A DNA stretch of 64,000 nucleotides from Streptomyces violaceusniger Tu 4113 (lineage in GTDB: Bacteria; Actinomycetota; Actinomycetes; Streptomycetales; Streptomycetaceae), in NCBI RefSeq assembly GCF_000147815.2, contig NC_015957.1, forward strand, positions 3,286,001 through 3,350,000, read 5' to 3'. Numbering within the stretch: position 1 is the first letter of the stretch; each line of letters begins with the position of its first letter. The notes under the pieces were generated by a model. That model was not told the origin of the DNA. It saw only the letters and a program-made list of their open reading frames with translations, and made no database searches. This document shows, in pieces, positions 55,813-64,000 of the stretch. The translations under genes and the position numbers were made by a program.

Positions 55813-56004
55813 TCAGGCGGCCTTCTCCACCTCGCCGCGCAGCGCCCGTGTGTAGACCTTCAGCAACCGGCTGTACTCGGCCCGCTCCGAAGGCCGCAGT
55901 GCCCGGCCTGCCCGGGCCCGCAGAAAGACGCGAATCGCCTCGTTGGCCTGGTCGGTGGAGGAGGTGGTCAGTAAGGCAGGTTGATGAGTAGGAGTCGGAC
56001 GCAT
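55813..56004 (-). CDS. Small basic hypothetical protein, 63 aa, possibly leaderless
   Basis: MRPTPTHQPALLTTSSTDQA, then NEAIRVFLRARAGRALRPSE and YSRLLKVYTRALRGEVEKAA. The helical C-terminus looks like a short coiled coil or DNA-binding helix. No clear ribosome site precedes the ATG at 56004, but TACTCTT-type promoter sequence lies close (near 56010-56030), so translation from a leaderless mRNA is possible. It stands upstream of the PBP gene on the same strand. Confidence 0.65.
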   Translation of the reverse strand: MRPTPTHQPALLTTSSTDQANEAIRVFLRARAGRALRPSERAEYSRLLKVYTRALRGEVEKAA

Positions 56005-56168
56005 GCCATAAGAGTAGAGGCCCCTACCGACAACGGCATCGGCGTAAACCGCCCAACTGCGGTGTTACCGGCGGTATGTGAGGAAGACCGCATCGCCTGC
56101 ACGGGTGTTCCTTCGCCTGCCCCTATGGCATATGCCCCGCCGTGGCCGGGGTATGCCTCCCGCGCTTA

Positions 56169-56957
56169 TCAGCTCTGACCAGCGGTTTCCGGCCCGGCCG
56201 GCGGCGCTGTGAGGATCACTTCGAGGGTGCGGGGGCCGTGGACGCCTTCGACGCGATCGAGTTCGATGTCACTTGTCGCGGACGGGCCCGAGATCCAGGT
56301 CAACGGACGGGTGGGGTCGAGGCGTTCGAGGCCCTCGGGGACGGAGTCCACGACCTGGTCGGGCACCCGGATGACACAGATGTGGTGGTCGGGAACCAGG
56401 GTGATGCGGCGGCGGCCCTGGTCGGGGGCGGCGTCCAGGACCACCGTGCCGGTCTCGGCGATGGCCACCGAGCAGGCCGTCACCACGCTGGAGACCGCGT
56501 CCAGGTCGTGCGGGGTCAGCTCCGCCGTGTCCGGGACGCGGCGCACCGCGTCGGGGACGGCGGACAGCCAGGAGTCGGGCAGGCCGGGGGGTACGGCCAC
56601 GCTCGTCGCGCCGCGGTCGGTGAGGAGACGGGCGATCAGGGCGGGGAGGGAGGGGGCGTCGACGCGGTGGACGATCGCGCGGTAGTCGGCCAGGTGCTCG
56701 GCGAGGAGGTCCACGGTCTCGGTGGGGGTGCGGTCGCCGTGGACGCGGTGGTAGGTGCGCTCGACCGGCACCGCGTCGGGCGTCTCGGCGCGCGGCACAT
56801 CGGCCAGGGCGCGGCGGATGCGGGCCATGACCAGGGCGCGGGAGCCGGGGCTCTGGGTGTCGGGGGCCTCGGTGCTGTGGGCGCCGGGGTTCTGGGTGCT
56901 TTGGATGCCGGGGTGGTGCGCGCCGGGGTTCCCGGAGCCGGGGTCTTGCGGGGTCAT
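56169..56957 (-). CDS. lutC: Lactate utilisation protein C (LUD domain)
   Basis: A 262-aa protein; ATG at 56957 overlaps the lutB stop by ATGA. The first 40 residues are a Gly/Pro/Thr-rich repeat-like leader (GNPGAHHPGIQST, QNPGAHSTEAPDTQSPGSRA). The LUD fold follows with VTACSVAIAETGTVVLDAAP, RRRITLVPDHHICVI and TWISGPSATSDIELDRVEGV. With LutA and LutB it forms the cytoplasmic L-lactate oxidation complex that converts lactate to pyruvate. Last gene of the rha-lut unit. Confidence 0.92.
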   Translation of the reverse strand: MTPQDPGSGNPGAHHPGIQSTQNPGAHSTEAPDTQSPGSRALVMARIRRALADVPRAETPDAVPVERTYHRVHGDRTPTETVDLLAEHLADYRAIVHRVDAPSLPALIARLLTDRGATSVAVPPGLPDSWLSAVPDAVRRVPDTAELTPHDLDAVSSVVTACSVAIAETGTVVLDAAPDQGRRRITLVPDHHICVIRVPDQVVDSVPEGLERLDPTRPLTWISGPSATSDIELDRVEGVHGPRTLEVILTAPPAGPETAGQS

Positions 56958-58456
56958 GTGGTCTTCCTTCCCTCCGTGCCGCTCCCGCCCCGGGTGCGTT
57001 GCCACCAGTCGCGGAACGACTCCTCCGGCACCTTCGGCAGCTCCCGCGTATCGCTCCACGCCCGCCCCGGACCGGGCAGCCGGCTCGGATGGAAGCGGCG
57101 GGTACGGGAGGCCAGACGCTGGCCGGTGCGCAGCACCCGCGGGTGGTCCAGGGCCCAGCGGGCGGCGCGCATCGCGGCGCGCTCGGCGGCGTGGCCCTTG
57201 GCGGGCTTGATGACGGTGCGGGTGCCACGGATGGAGACGGGGCCGCCCTCGACCACGCGCTCACGGAGGTGGACCAGGATCTCCGGGATGTCGATGGCGA
57301 CCGGGCACACCTCGTAGCACGCCCCGCACAGGGACGACGCGTACGGGAGGGAGGCGTCCAGTTCGCTCTGGGTGCCGCGCAGTTGGGGGGTCAGGATCGC
57401 GCCGATCGGCCCCGGATACGCCGATCCGTAGGCATGGCCGCCCGCCCGCTCGTACACCGGGCACACATTGAGACACGCCGAGCAGCGGATGCAGCGCAGC
57501 GCCTGGCGGCCCACGGTGTCGGCGAGGGTGTCGGTACGGCCGTTGTCCAGGAGGACGAGGTGGAAGGTGCGGGGCCCGTCCGCGTCCGTGGTGCCGGTCC
57601 AGGTGGAGGTGTACGGGTTCATCCGCTCGGCGGTCGAGGAGCGGGGCAGGAGCTGAAGGAAGACCTCCAGGTCCTGGAAGGTGGGGATGACCTTCTCGAT
57701 GCCGACGACGGAGATCAGCGTCTCGGGGAGGGTCAGGCACATCCGGCCGTTGCCCTCGGACTCCACGACCACGAGCGTGCCGGTCTCCGCGACCATGAAG
57801 TTGGCGCCGGAGATCCCCACCTTGGCGTTCAGGAACTTCTCACGGAGGTGCAGCCGCGCGGCCTCCGCCAGATCGGCGGGCGCGTCGGTCAGCCCCTCCG
57901 GGGCCGGGCGGCCCCACTCGGCCATCTTCTCCGCGAAGATGTCGCGGATCTCGCCGCGGTTGCGGTGGATCGCCGGGACCAGGATGTGCGACGGGAGGTC
58001 GTCGCCGAGCTGCACGATCAGCTCGGCGAGATCGGTCTCGTACGCCGTGATCCCCGCGGTGGCGAGGGCGCCGTTCAGGCCGATCTCCTGCGTGGCCATC
58101 GACTTGACCTTGACGACCTCGCGCTCGCCCGTCGCCTGCACCAGCTCGGTGACGATCCGGTTCGCCTCGTCCGCGTCCGCCGCCCAGTGGACGTGGCCGC
58201 CGGCCGCCGTGACCGCGCTCTCCAACTGCTCCAGATAGTGGCCGAGATGGCGCAGCGTACGGTCCTTGATGGCCGCGCCCGCGGCGCGCAGCGGCGACCA
58301 GTCGTCGAGCTCGGCCACCGCCGTGGCGCGCTTGGCGCGGATCGTGTGGGTGGCGTGGCGGAGGTTGGCGCGTAGCTGGGTGTTCCGGGTCGAGGCGTCG
58401 GCCGCCGCCGGGAAAGCGGGCATCCCCAGGTAGGTGGCTTGGTGGGTTCCGCTCAC
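56954..58456 (-). CDS. lutB: Lactate utilisation iron-sulfur protein B
   Basis: A 500-aa protein; GTG at 58456 overlaps the lutA stop (GTGA). An N-terminal LUD-like domain (VVKVKSMATQEIGLNGALAT, LNAKVGISGANFMVAETGTL) is followed by a bis-[4Fe-4S] ferredoxin region: CIRCSACLNVCPVYE and CGACYEVCPVAIDIPE, eight cysteines in two CxxCxxCxxxCP motifs. It transfers electrons in the LutABC complex. The C-terminal 100 residues are basic. Confidence 0.94.
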   Translation of the reverse strand: MSGTHQATYLGMPAFPAAADASTRNTQLRANLRHATHTIRAKRATAVAELDDWSPLRAAGAAIKDRTLRHLGHYLEQLESAVTAAGGHVHWAADADEANRIVTELVQATGEREVVKVKSMATQEIGLNGALATAGITAYETDLAELIVQLGDDLPSHILVPAIHRNRGEIRDIFAEKMAEWGRPAPEGLTDAPADLAEAARLHLREKFLNAKVGISGANFMVAETGTLVVVESEGNGRMCLTLPETLISVVGIEKVIPTFQDLEVFLQLLPRSSTAERMNPYTSTWTGTTDADGPRTFHLVLLDNGRTDTLADTVGRQALRCIRCSACLNVCPVYERAGGHAYGSAYPGPIGAILTPQLRGTQSELDASLPYASSLCGACYEVCPVAIDIPEILVHLRERVVEGGPVSIRGTRTVIKPAKGHAAERAAMRAARWALDHPRVLRTGQRLASRTRRFHPSRLPGPGRAWSDTRELPKVPEESFRDWWQRTRGGSGTEGRKTT

Positions 58457-59205
58457 CAGACGTTTCCTTCCGTGCTGGCCAGGATCTCGGCGATGTGGAC
58501 GGGGCGGACCGTGGAGCCCTGGCGGGCGAGTGTGCCGCCGATGTGCATCTGGCAGGAGTTGTCGACCGTGCACACGGCCTCGGCGCCGGTCGCCGTGATG
58601 TTGCGCGCCTTGTCCGCCCCCATGGCCGCCGAGACGGCCGCGTTCTTGACGGCGAACGTACCGCCGAAGCCGCAGCACTCGTCGGCGCCCGGCAGCTCCA
58701 CCAGGTTCAGCCCCTTCACGGCGGCGAGGAGCGAACGCGGGCGGTCGCCGAGCCCCAGCATCCGCAGCCCGTGGCAGGTGGGGTGGTAGGTCACGGTGTG
58801 CGGGTAGTACGCGCCGACGTCGGTGACCTTCAGGACGTCGGTGAGGAATTCGGTCAGCTCGTACGTCTTGGGGACGGCGTCGGCCGCCGCGTCCGCGAGC
58901 TCCTGGCCACGACCCTCGGCGGCGGCCTTGGCGCCGATCCGGGGGTAGTTGTCCCGCACCATCGCCGCACACGAACCCGAGGGCGCCACCACGTAGTCGT
59001 AGTCGCGGAACGCGGCTGCGTAGCGGCGCACCAGCGGTTCGGTCTCGTGGCGGTAGCCGGTGTTGAACTGCGGCTGGCCGCAGCAGCTCTGCCCCTCCGG
59101 GAAGCCGACCTCCACGCCGAGCCGTTCGAGCAGCGTGACCACGGCCTGGCCGGTGTGTGGATAGAGGGTGTCGTTGACGCAGGTGATGAAGAGCGCTACG
59201 CGCAC
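58453..59205 (-). CDS. lutA: Lactate utilisation protein A (CCG domain)
   Basis: A 250-aa protein with two CCG domains: SCCGQPQFNTG and ADECCGFGGTFAVKN, which bind Fe-S clusters. It starts at GTG 59205 after GAGGAGGAACC, inside the last codons of rhaB, so translation of lactate oxidation is coupled to rhamnulokinase. LutA forms the third part of the lactate oxidase complex. Confidence 0.94.
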   Translation of the reverse strand: MRVALFITCVNDTLYPHTGQAVVTLLERLGVEVGFPEGQSCCGQPQFNTGYRHETEPLVRRYAAAFRDYDYVVAPSGSCAAMVRDNYPRIGAKAAAEGRGQELADAAADAVPKTYELTEFLTDVLKVTDVGAYYPHTVTYHPTCHGLRMLGLGDRPRSLLAAVKGLNLVELPGADECCGFGGTFAVKNAAVSAAMGADKARNITATGAEAVCTVDNSCQMHIGGTLARQGSTVRPVHIAEILASTEGNVW

Positions 59206-60788
59206 GGTTCCTCCTCGTCGCCCGGGCCGGTGGCGGCCCTTGTGACCTGTGCGGCCCCCAGCCGGGCGGCTGCCCGGTCCCACGCCGAATGATCACCTGT
59301 GGGCTCATACTGCCTCAGTGGCTGGGTGCTGTGAAGCAGCGAGCGCAATTCTGGCAAACCACCGGTGATCGCTCCGGCCGCCCGGGCCTGGACCAGGACG
59401 TTTCCGAGGGCCGCCGCCTCGGCCGGGCCCGCGATGACGGGGAGCCCGCAGGCGTCGGCGGTGAGCTGGCACAACAGGGTGTTGTGCACACCGCCGCCGA
59501 CGATGTGCACGGTGCGGACCGTACGGCCGGACAACCGCGCGGCGTCGTCGATCGCGCGGCGGTGGGCCAGGGCGAGGGAGTCCAGGACGCAGCGGGTGGT
59601 CTCGGCCGGGGTACGGGGGACGGGCTGGCCGGTGCGGCGGCAGGCGTCGGCGATGCGGTCGGGCATGTGGTGCGGGGCGATGAAGGCGGGGTCGCCGGCG
59701 TCGACCACGGAGCGGAGGGGGGTGGCTTGGGCTGCCGCTTGGAGGAGTGCGGTGAGGTTCGTACTGCCCGTACTGCCCGTACTGCCTGTACTGCCTGTAC
59801 CGCCCGTACTGCCCGTACTGCCCGTGCGGGCGCCCTCGGTTTCCCAGGCGCGGACGCACTCCTGGAGCATCCACAGCCCCATGATGTTGCGCAGATAGCG
59901 GACCGTGCCGTCCACGCCCAGCTCATTGGTGAAGTTGGCCGCGCGGCTCGCCTCCGTGAGCACCGGCGCGTCCAGCTCCAGCCCGGCGAGGGACCAGGTG
60001 CCGGTGGCGATGTACGCGAAGTCGGGTGTGGTGGCCGGGACGCCGACGACGGCGGAGGCGGTGTCGTGCGAGCCGACGGCGGTCACGGGGAGGGGGGTGG
60101 TGAGGCCCGTCTCGGTGAGGACCTCTTGGCGCAGGGTTCCGGCGGCGTCGCCCGGGTGGCGGAGGGGCGGGAAGAGCGTCAGATCGATGCCCAGGGCCTG
60201 CGCCACGGGGGTGGCCCAGTCGCGGGTGCGGGGGTCGATGAGCTGGGTGGTGGAGGCGTTCGTCAGCTCGGTGCCGGGCTCGCCGGTCAGCCAGTACGAG
60301 ATGAGGTCGGGGATGAGGAGGAGGCGGTGGGCGGCGGCGAGGGCGGGGGTGCCCTGGGCCGAGACGAGCTGGTAGACGGTGTTGAAGGGGAGGTGCTGGA
60401 TGCCGGTGGCGGCGTAGAGGGCCTGGGGCGAGAGCGCTTTCGCGACCTTTTCGGGTGCGTTGGTGGTGCGGGGGTCGCGGTAGTGCACGGGGTTGGCGAG
60501 GAGGGTGCCATCGGCGGCCAGCAGGCCGTAGTCGACCGCCCAGGTGTCGATGCCGATGCTGGTCAGGGGGTGTGGGGTGCGGTTCGCTGCCGCCTTCAGG
60601 CCGTTCAGGACGCCCTGGTAGAGCGACATGATGTTCCAGTGCAGGGTGCCCAGGACGCGGGTGGGCTGGTTGGGGAAGCGGTGCGCCTCGTGGAGGGTCA
60701 GCCGTTCGGGGGCGACCTCACCGACGATGACGCGGCCGCTGGACGCACCGAGGTCTACGGCGGCGAAGCGGTGCTCTTTGGTGGACAC
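59196..60788 (-). CDS. rhaB: Rhamnulokinase with TGS-repeat insertion
   Basis: A 530-aa FGGY-family sugar kinase phosphorylating L-rhamnulose. GTG at 60788 after GAGGTCCAC. The ATP site region has DLGASSGRVIVGEV near the N-terminus; GIDTWAVDYGLL and VGSHDTASAVVGVPA are family motifs, and VHIVGGGVHNTLLCQLTADA closes the active site. Residues about 320-343 contain a Thr-Gly-Ser repeat encoded by a 9-bp tandem repeat, likely a surface loop. Its stop codon overlaps lutA. Confidence 0.93.
   Translation of the reverse strand: MSTKEHRFAAVDLGASSGRVIVGEVAPERLTLHEAHRFPNQPTRVLGTLHWNIMSLYQGVLNGLKAAANRTPHPLTSIGIDTWAVDYGLLAADGTLLANPVHYRDPRTTNAPEKVAKALSPQALYAATGIQHLPFNTVYQLVSAQGTPALAAAHRLLLIPDLISYWLTGEPGTELTNASTTQLIDPRTRDWATPVAQALGIDLTLFPPLRHPGDAAGTLRQEVLTETGLTTPLPVTAVGSHDTASAVVGVPATTPDFAYIATGTWSLAGLELDAPVLTEASRAANFTNELGVDGTVRYLRNIMGLWMLQECVRAWETEGARTGSTGSTGGTGSTGSTGSTGSTNLTALLQAAAQATPLRSVVDAGDPAFIAPHHMPDRIADACRRTGQPVPRTPAETTRCVLDSLALAHRRAIDDAARLSGRTVRTVHIVGGGVHNTLLCQLTADACGLPVIAGPAEAAALGNVLVQARAAGAITGGLPELRSLLHSTQPLRQYEPTGDHSAWDRAAARLGAAQVTRAATGPGDEEEPCA
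59761..59823. repeat. Seven-copy 9-bp repeat in rhaB
   Basis: GTACTGCCC (four copies, at 59761, 59770, 59806 and 59815), GTACTGCCT (two) and GTACCGCCC (one) run head to tail. On the coding strand each encodes Gly-Ser-Thr type triplets, so copy number changes stay in frame. Confidence 0.92.
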
Positions 60789-61013
60789 GTGGACCTCGTG
60801 GTGGGTGGGGTGCGTGGTGGTTGGTGTCTTTCGTACGGGGCGGGGGCCGGGGCCTCCGGGGCGTGGCCCTGGACCGTATATTTACGGCGCCATTGGCCGG
60901 GGGCGTGCTGTGGGCCGGAGATCGGCGCCACAAATACGCCCCTGGCCTTCGGCATGGGGAACCCCGAGCGTCCAGGACCCCACCCCTCCGACCCCGTCCC
61001 CCTCACGCGCGTG
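60789..61013. other. Intergenic region between rhaEW and rhaB
   Basis: About 225 bases between two minus-strand genes. It contains the paired TATTT(AC/GT)GGCGCC motifs described separately. No ORF of note. A secondary promoter for rhaB-lutABC may lie here. Confidence 0.4.
60879..60936. promoter_or_regulatory. Paired GGCGCC inverted repeat upstream of rhaB
   Basis: TATTTACGGCGCCA (60879-60892) and, as reverse complement, TATTTGTGGCGCCG (60923-60936) agree at 11 of 14 positions; each half contains the palindrome GGCGCC. The arms are 30 bases apart, suited to a dimeric or tetrameric regulator such as a LacI- or DeoR-type rhamnose repressor. None was seen in the window. Confidence 0.4.
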
Positions 61014-63053
61014 TCAGCGCAGGAACGCCGCCGCGACCCCGGCGTCGACGGGGATGTGCAGACCCGTGGTGTGGGTCAGGTCGCCGCCCACGAGCGTGAA
61101 GACCGCGTTCGCCACGTGGGTCGGGAGTACCTCGCGCTTGAGCAGGGTGCGTTGGGCGTAGAACTCGCCCAGCTTCTCCTCGGGAACGCCGTACACGGCG
61201 GCGCGTTGCGCCCCCCAGCCGCTTGCGAAGATGCCGGAGCCTTGGACTACGCCGTCGGGGTTCACGCCGTTGACCCGGATGCCGTGCTCGCCCAACTCGG
61301 CTGCGAGCAGGCGGACTTGGTGGGCCTGGTCGGCCTTGGTCGCGGAGTACGCGATGTTGTTCGGGCCCGCGAACACGGCGTTCTTGGAGGTGATGTACAC
61401 GATGTCGCCGCCCATGTTCTGGGCGATGAAGGTCCGTGCCGCCTCGCGGGAGGCCAGGAAGCTGCCTCGGGCCATGATGGTGTGCTGGAGGTCCCAGTCC
61501 TGGGTGGTTGTTTCGAGGAGGGGCTTGGAGATGCTGATCCCGGCGTTGTTGACCAGGATGTCCACTCCGCCGAAGTCCAGGGCTGCCTGGGCGAACGCCG
61601 CCTTGATCTGCTCTTCCGAGGTGACGTCGGCGGTTACGGCGGTGGCCTTGTCCGGGCCGCCCAGCTCCTGTGCGACGGCTGCGGCCGAGTCGGCGTTGAT
61701 ATCCGCCACTACTACGCATGCGCCCTCGGCCACCAGGCGGTGGGCGATCGCCTTGCCGATGCCTGAGCCGGCGCCGGTCACCAGGGCGATACGGGTCGCG
61801 AGGGGCTTGGGCTTCGGCATGCGCTGGAGCTTGGCCTCTTCCAGCGCCCAGTACTCGATGCGGAACTTCTCCGACTCCTCGATGGGGGAGTAGGTCGACA
61901 CCGCTTCCGCGCCGCGCATGACGTTGATCGCGTTGACGTAGAACTCGCCTGCCACGCGGGCGGTTTGCTTGTCCTTGCCGTAGCTGAACATCCCGACGCC
62001 GGGGATCAGCACGATGGCAGGATCCGCGCCGCGCATGGGAGGGGAGTCCGGGGTGGCGTGGTTGTTGTAGTAGGCCGCGTAGTCGGTGCGGTAGGTGGTG
62101 TGGAGTTCCTTGAGGCGGGTGATCGTCTCGTCGAGGGGGGCGTCGGGCGGGAGGTCCAGGACCAGGGGGCGGACCTTCGTACGGAGGAAGTGGTCCGGGC
62201 AGGAGGTGCCGAGGGCCGACAGGCGTGGGTGTTCGGCGCGGGAGACGAAGTCCAGGACGGTGTCGTTGTCCGTGAAGTGGCCCACCTGGGGGCGGTCCGT
62301 GGAGGCCAGACCGCGGAGCACCGGGGCCAGGGCGGCCGCGCGGGCGCGGCGCTCGGCCTCGGGGAGGGCGGGGTGGACGACGGGGCCGAACGGGTCCGTC
62401 TTGCCGCGTGCGGTGAGGAACTCCTCGGCGGTGCGGATGATGCGGAGGGAGTTCGCCTCACACTCGGCGGAGGTGTCGCCCCAGGCGGTGATGCCGTGGC
62501 CACCGAGGATGCAGCCGATGGCCTGCGGGTTGGCCTTTTTGATGGCGGCGATGTCCAGGCCCAGTTGGAAGCCGGGGCGCCGCCAGGGCACCCACACGAC
62601 GTGGTTGCCGAAACACTCCTTGGTGAGCGCCTCGCCGTCGGCCGCGCAGGCGAGGGCGATGCCGGAGTCGGGGTGGAGGTGGTCCACGTGGGCGGCGTCG
62701 ACCAGGCCGTGCATGGCGGTATCGATGGACGGCGCGGCCCCGCCCTTGCCATGCAGGCAGTAGTCGAACGCCGCGACCATCTCGTCCTCGCGCTCCACCC
62801 CCGGGTAGACCTCGGTGAGCGCGCGAAGCCGATCCAGCCGGAGCGCGGCGAGCCCGGAGTGGGCGAGGGTGCCCAGATCGCCACCGGAGCCCTTGACCCA
62901 CATCAGCTCGACGTCCTGCCCCGTGACGGGGTCGGTCGCGGTGCCCTTGGCGGAGGTGTTTCCGCCCGCGTAGTTGGTATTGCGGGGGTCGGCGCCGAGC
63001 CGGTGCGATCGCTCCAGGAGCGTGGCCGCCTCGGGGTGGGGTTCTGCGGTCAT
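61014..63053 (-). CDS. rhaEW: Bifunctional rhamnulose-1-phosphate aldolase/lactaldehyde dehydrogenase
   Basis: A 679-aa fusion. ATG at 63053 after AAGGACGAC. Residues 1-400 are a class II aldolase/adducin domain; zinc ligands are in HVDHLHPDS and GGHGITAWG. Residues 425-679 are a short-chain dehydrogenase with VTGAGSGIGKAIA for NAD binding, NNAG, and catalytic YSATK. It would split L-rhamnulose 1-phosphate into dihydroxyacetone phosphate and L-lactaldehyde and oxidise the latter to L-lactate. It lies between rhaI and rhaB on the same strand. Confidence 0.93.
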   Translation of the reverse strand: MTAEPHPEAATLLERSHRLGADPRNTNYAGGNTSAKGTATDPVTGQDVELMWVKGSGGDLGTLAHSGLAALRLDRLRALTEVYPGVEREDEMVAAFDYCLHGKGGAAPSIDTAMHGLVDAAHVDHLHPDSGIALACAADGEALTKECFGNHVVWVPWRRPGFQLGLDIAAIKKANPQAIGCILGGHGITAWGDTSAECEANSLRIIRTAEEFLTARGKTDPFGPVVHPALPEAERRARAAALAPVLRGLASTDRPQVGHFTDNDTVLDFVSRAEHPRLSALGTSCPDHFLRTKVRPLVLDLPPDAPLDETITRLKELHTTYRTDYAAYYNNHATPDSPPMRGADPAIVLIPGVGMFSYGKDKQTARVAGEFYVNAINVMRGAEAVSTYSPIEESEKFRIEYWALEEAKLQRMPKPKPLATRIALVTGAGSGIGKAIAHRLVAEGACVVVADINADSAAAVAQELGGPDKATAVTADVTSEEQIKAAFAQAALDFGGVDILVNNAGISISKPLLETTTQDWDLQHTIMARGSFLASREAARTFIAQNMGGDIVYITSKNAVFAGPNNIAYSATKADQAHQVRLLAAELGEHGIRVNGVNPDGVVQGSGIFASGWGAQRAAVYGVPEEKLGEFYAQRTLLKREVLPTHVANAVFTLVGGDLTHTTGLHIPVDAGVAAAFLR

Positions 63054-63139
63054 GTCGTCCTTTTTGTGTGGGCCAGGCCGGTCTCAGCGGGTGGGTCTCG
63101 GCGGCGGGAGACGTGTCCCGCACGGGTGCGCTGGGGGCA

Positions 63140-63540
63140 GTAGTGGTCGAGGGCGGTGCCAAGGAGTTCGGGGCGAAGCCCCGCGTGTTTGGGGCGGCGT
63201 TCTGGGGTGTTCGGGCGGGGCCCCGGCGAGTTCGGTGCAGAACTCCTGGGGCTTGGGGCGAAGTGGGTCGGAGCCGCGCGTGTTTGGGATGGCTTCTTGG
63301 GGTGTTCGGGCACGGCCCGTCGGGTTCGGGTCGGAGTCCCTGAGGTTTGGGACACCGCCCCGGGAGTTCGGGGCGAAGCCCTGGGCCCGCGTCGGAGTCC
63401 CTGGGGTCTGGGGCAGCGCCCCGGGGGGCGCGGGGCGGAGCCCCCAGGGGGTGTGGGGCGCAGCCCCCAGGGGGTGTGGGGCGCAGCCCCGGGCCCCCTG
63501 GGGCCCGGGGGCTTGCCCCCGGGTTCGGGAAGGGGCGGGG
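63140..63540. repeat. Degenerate GC-rich intergenic repeats between rhaI and rhaEW
   Basis: Blocks containing GTTCGGGGCGAAGCCCC, GGTTTGGG or GTGTTTGGG, and TGGGGTGTTCGGGC recur about every 60 bases from 63160 to 63420. They then pass into a tighter GGGGTGTGGGGCGCAGCCCC-type pair at 63454-63490 and a long GC hairpin to 63525. Each block holds inverted repeats such as GGGGC-GAA-GCCCC. They look like REP-type structured repeats within an operon. Confidence 0.7.
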
Positions 63541-63575
63541 TGGGGGAAGGCCCGCCGCAGGCGCTACGCCCCGCG

Positions 63576-64000
63576 CTACGCCCCCCACCCCGCCTGCTGC
63601 CCACCCACCCGCTCCGAAACGATCCGCTCCGCCCACCCCGACCCCCGGTACGCGGCCATCGGGTCGGCGCCGATGCCCAGTTCCTCGCGGACTTCGGCGA
63701 GCAGCGGCCGCACATCGGTGTTGTAGGCGTCCATCAGAACCGCGTTGGCCCCGAGCACATCGCCCGTGCGCTGGGCGGCGGCCAGCGCGTCACCGTCGAC
63801 CAGGAGGGCCTTGGCCGTGGCTTCCTGGACGTTCATGACGGAACGGATGATCGCCGGGATCTTGGGCTCGATGTTGTGGCACTGGTCGAGCATGAAGGCG
63901 ACCCCCGAGGTCAGCCCGCCGCCGCGGACCACCTCGTACATGATCCGGAAGAGCTGGAAGGGGTCGGCGGCGCCCACCATGAGGTCGTCGTCCGCGTAGA
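63576..64000 (-). CDS. rhaI: L-rhamnose isomerase, C-terminal part
   Basis: The frame enters from the right edge and ends at 63576 (about 141 codons seen). The sequence DLMVGAADPFQLFRIMYEVV, GLTSGVAFMLDQCHNIEPKI and VQEATAKALLVDGDALAAAQ matches the C-terminal part of the Rhizobium/Pseudomonas-type RhaI xylose-isomerase-fold enzyme. The DQCHN motif holds metal ligands. It would interconvert L-rhamnose and L-rhamnulose and is the first gene of the cluster seen here. Confidence 0.9.
   Translation of the reverse strand, partial: YADDDLMVGAADPFQLFRIMYEVVRGGGLTSGVAFMLDQCHNIEPKIPAIIRSVMNVQEATAKALLVDGDALAAAQRTGDVLGANAVLMDAYNTDVRPLLAEVREELGIGADPMAAYRGSGWAERIVSERVGGQQAGWGA

Noticed and set aside
59289..61766. 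Plus-strand open frame of 825 codons
   Set aside because: Crosses rhaB, an intergenic region and part of rhaEW in antisense; Gly/Val/Ala-rich and without domains.
63140..63540. CRISPR array in the GC-rich repeat region
   Set aside because: Repeats are degenerate, without constant-length unique spacers, and there are no cas genes.

Overview
The window is high-GC actinobacterial DNA with Streptomyces-type gene content. It carries rbpA, the sporulation pair smeA-sffA, separate lnt and ppm1 genes, an MocR/YczE pair, ROK-regulated glycoside hydrolases, a GH18 chitinase with DasR-like sites, and lutABC. Starts are often GTG and many genes overlap at ATGA or GTGA. The stretch from the chitinase to smeA-sffA reads like conserved core chromosome. 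Everything here was read by eye; no database search was run.

Layout. 1-3.7 kb: the C-terminally cut end of an exonuclease-BRCT-TerD fusion gene and a fatty-acid desaturase. 3.7-13.3 kb: a decayed integrative island bounded by a perfect 61-bp direct repeat (3698-3758 and 13252-13312). The repeat is the last 19 codons of the aldehyde dehydrogenase gene that now ends at attR, so the attachment site lies in a protein-coding gene. The island holds a PD-(D/E)XK nuclease-like gene, an unknown two-gene unit (746 and 79 aa), two half transposases joined back to back, a 5'-truncated gene, a secreted cyclophilin, an unknown winged-helix-like protein and a truncated tyrosine integrase. 13.3-18.4 kb: aldehyde dehydrogenase, its probable GAF-domain activator, a 44-aa zinc ribbon and a chitinase. 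18.6-26.4 kb: acyl-CoA dehydrogenase, an Lrp/AsnC regulator, an amidohydrolase, and the lipoprotein/mannosylation pair lnt-ppm1. 26.4-30.3 kb: a six-gene Mrp-like antiporter operon with split or short subunits. 30.5-36.7 kb: fxsA, rbpA with a SigR-type promoter, yczE and mocR, smeA-sffA, and an ankyrin protein. 36.9-50.4 kb: three ROK regulators, a GH16 glucanase, an MFS/AraC pair, an amidase, a peroxiredoxin and a GH2 beta-galactosidase. 50.6-56 kb: small unknown genes, a frameshifted transposase, a TPR-type regulator and a penicillin-binding protein. 56.2-64 kb: a minus-strand rha-lut cluster.

How the genes work together. rhaI, rhaB and the fused rhaEW would take L-rhamnose to dihydroxyacetone phosphate and lactaldehyde and on to lactate. 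lutA starts inside the end of rhaB, and LutABC would oxidise the lactate to pyruvate, so one transcript could cover the route. lnt and ppm1 are one base pair apart and act on exported proteins: N-acylation of lipoproteins and mannose donor supply for protein O-mannosylation. The ROK genes sit beside secreted or intracellular glycoside hydrolases. The island has lost the N-terminal half of its integrase and looks immobile, but the aldehyde dehydrogenase reading frame and a look-alike terminator are intact at attR.
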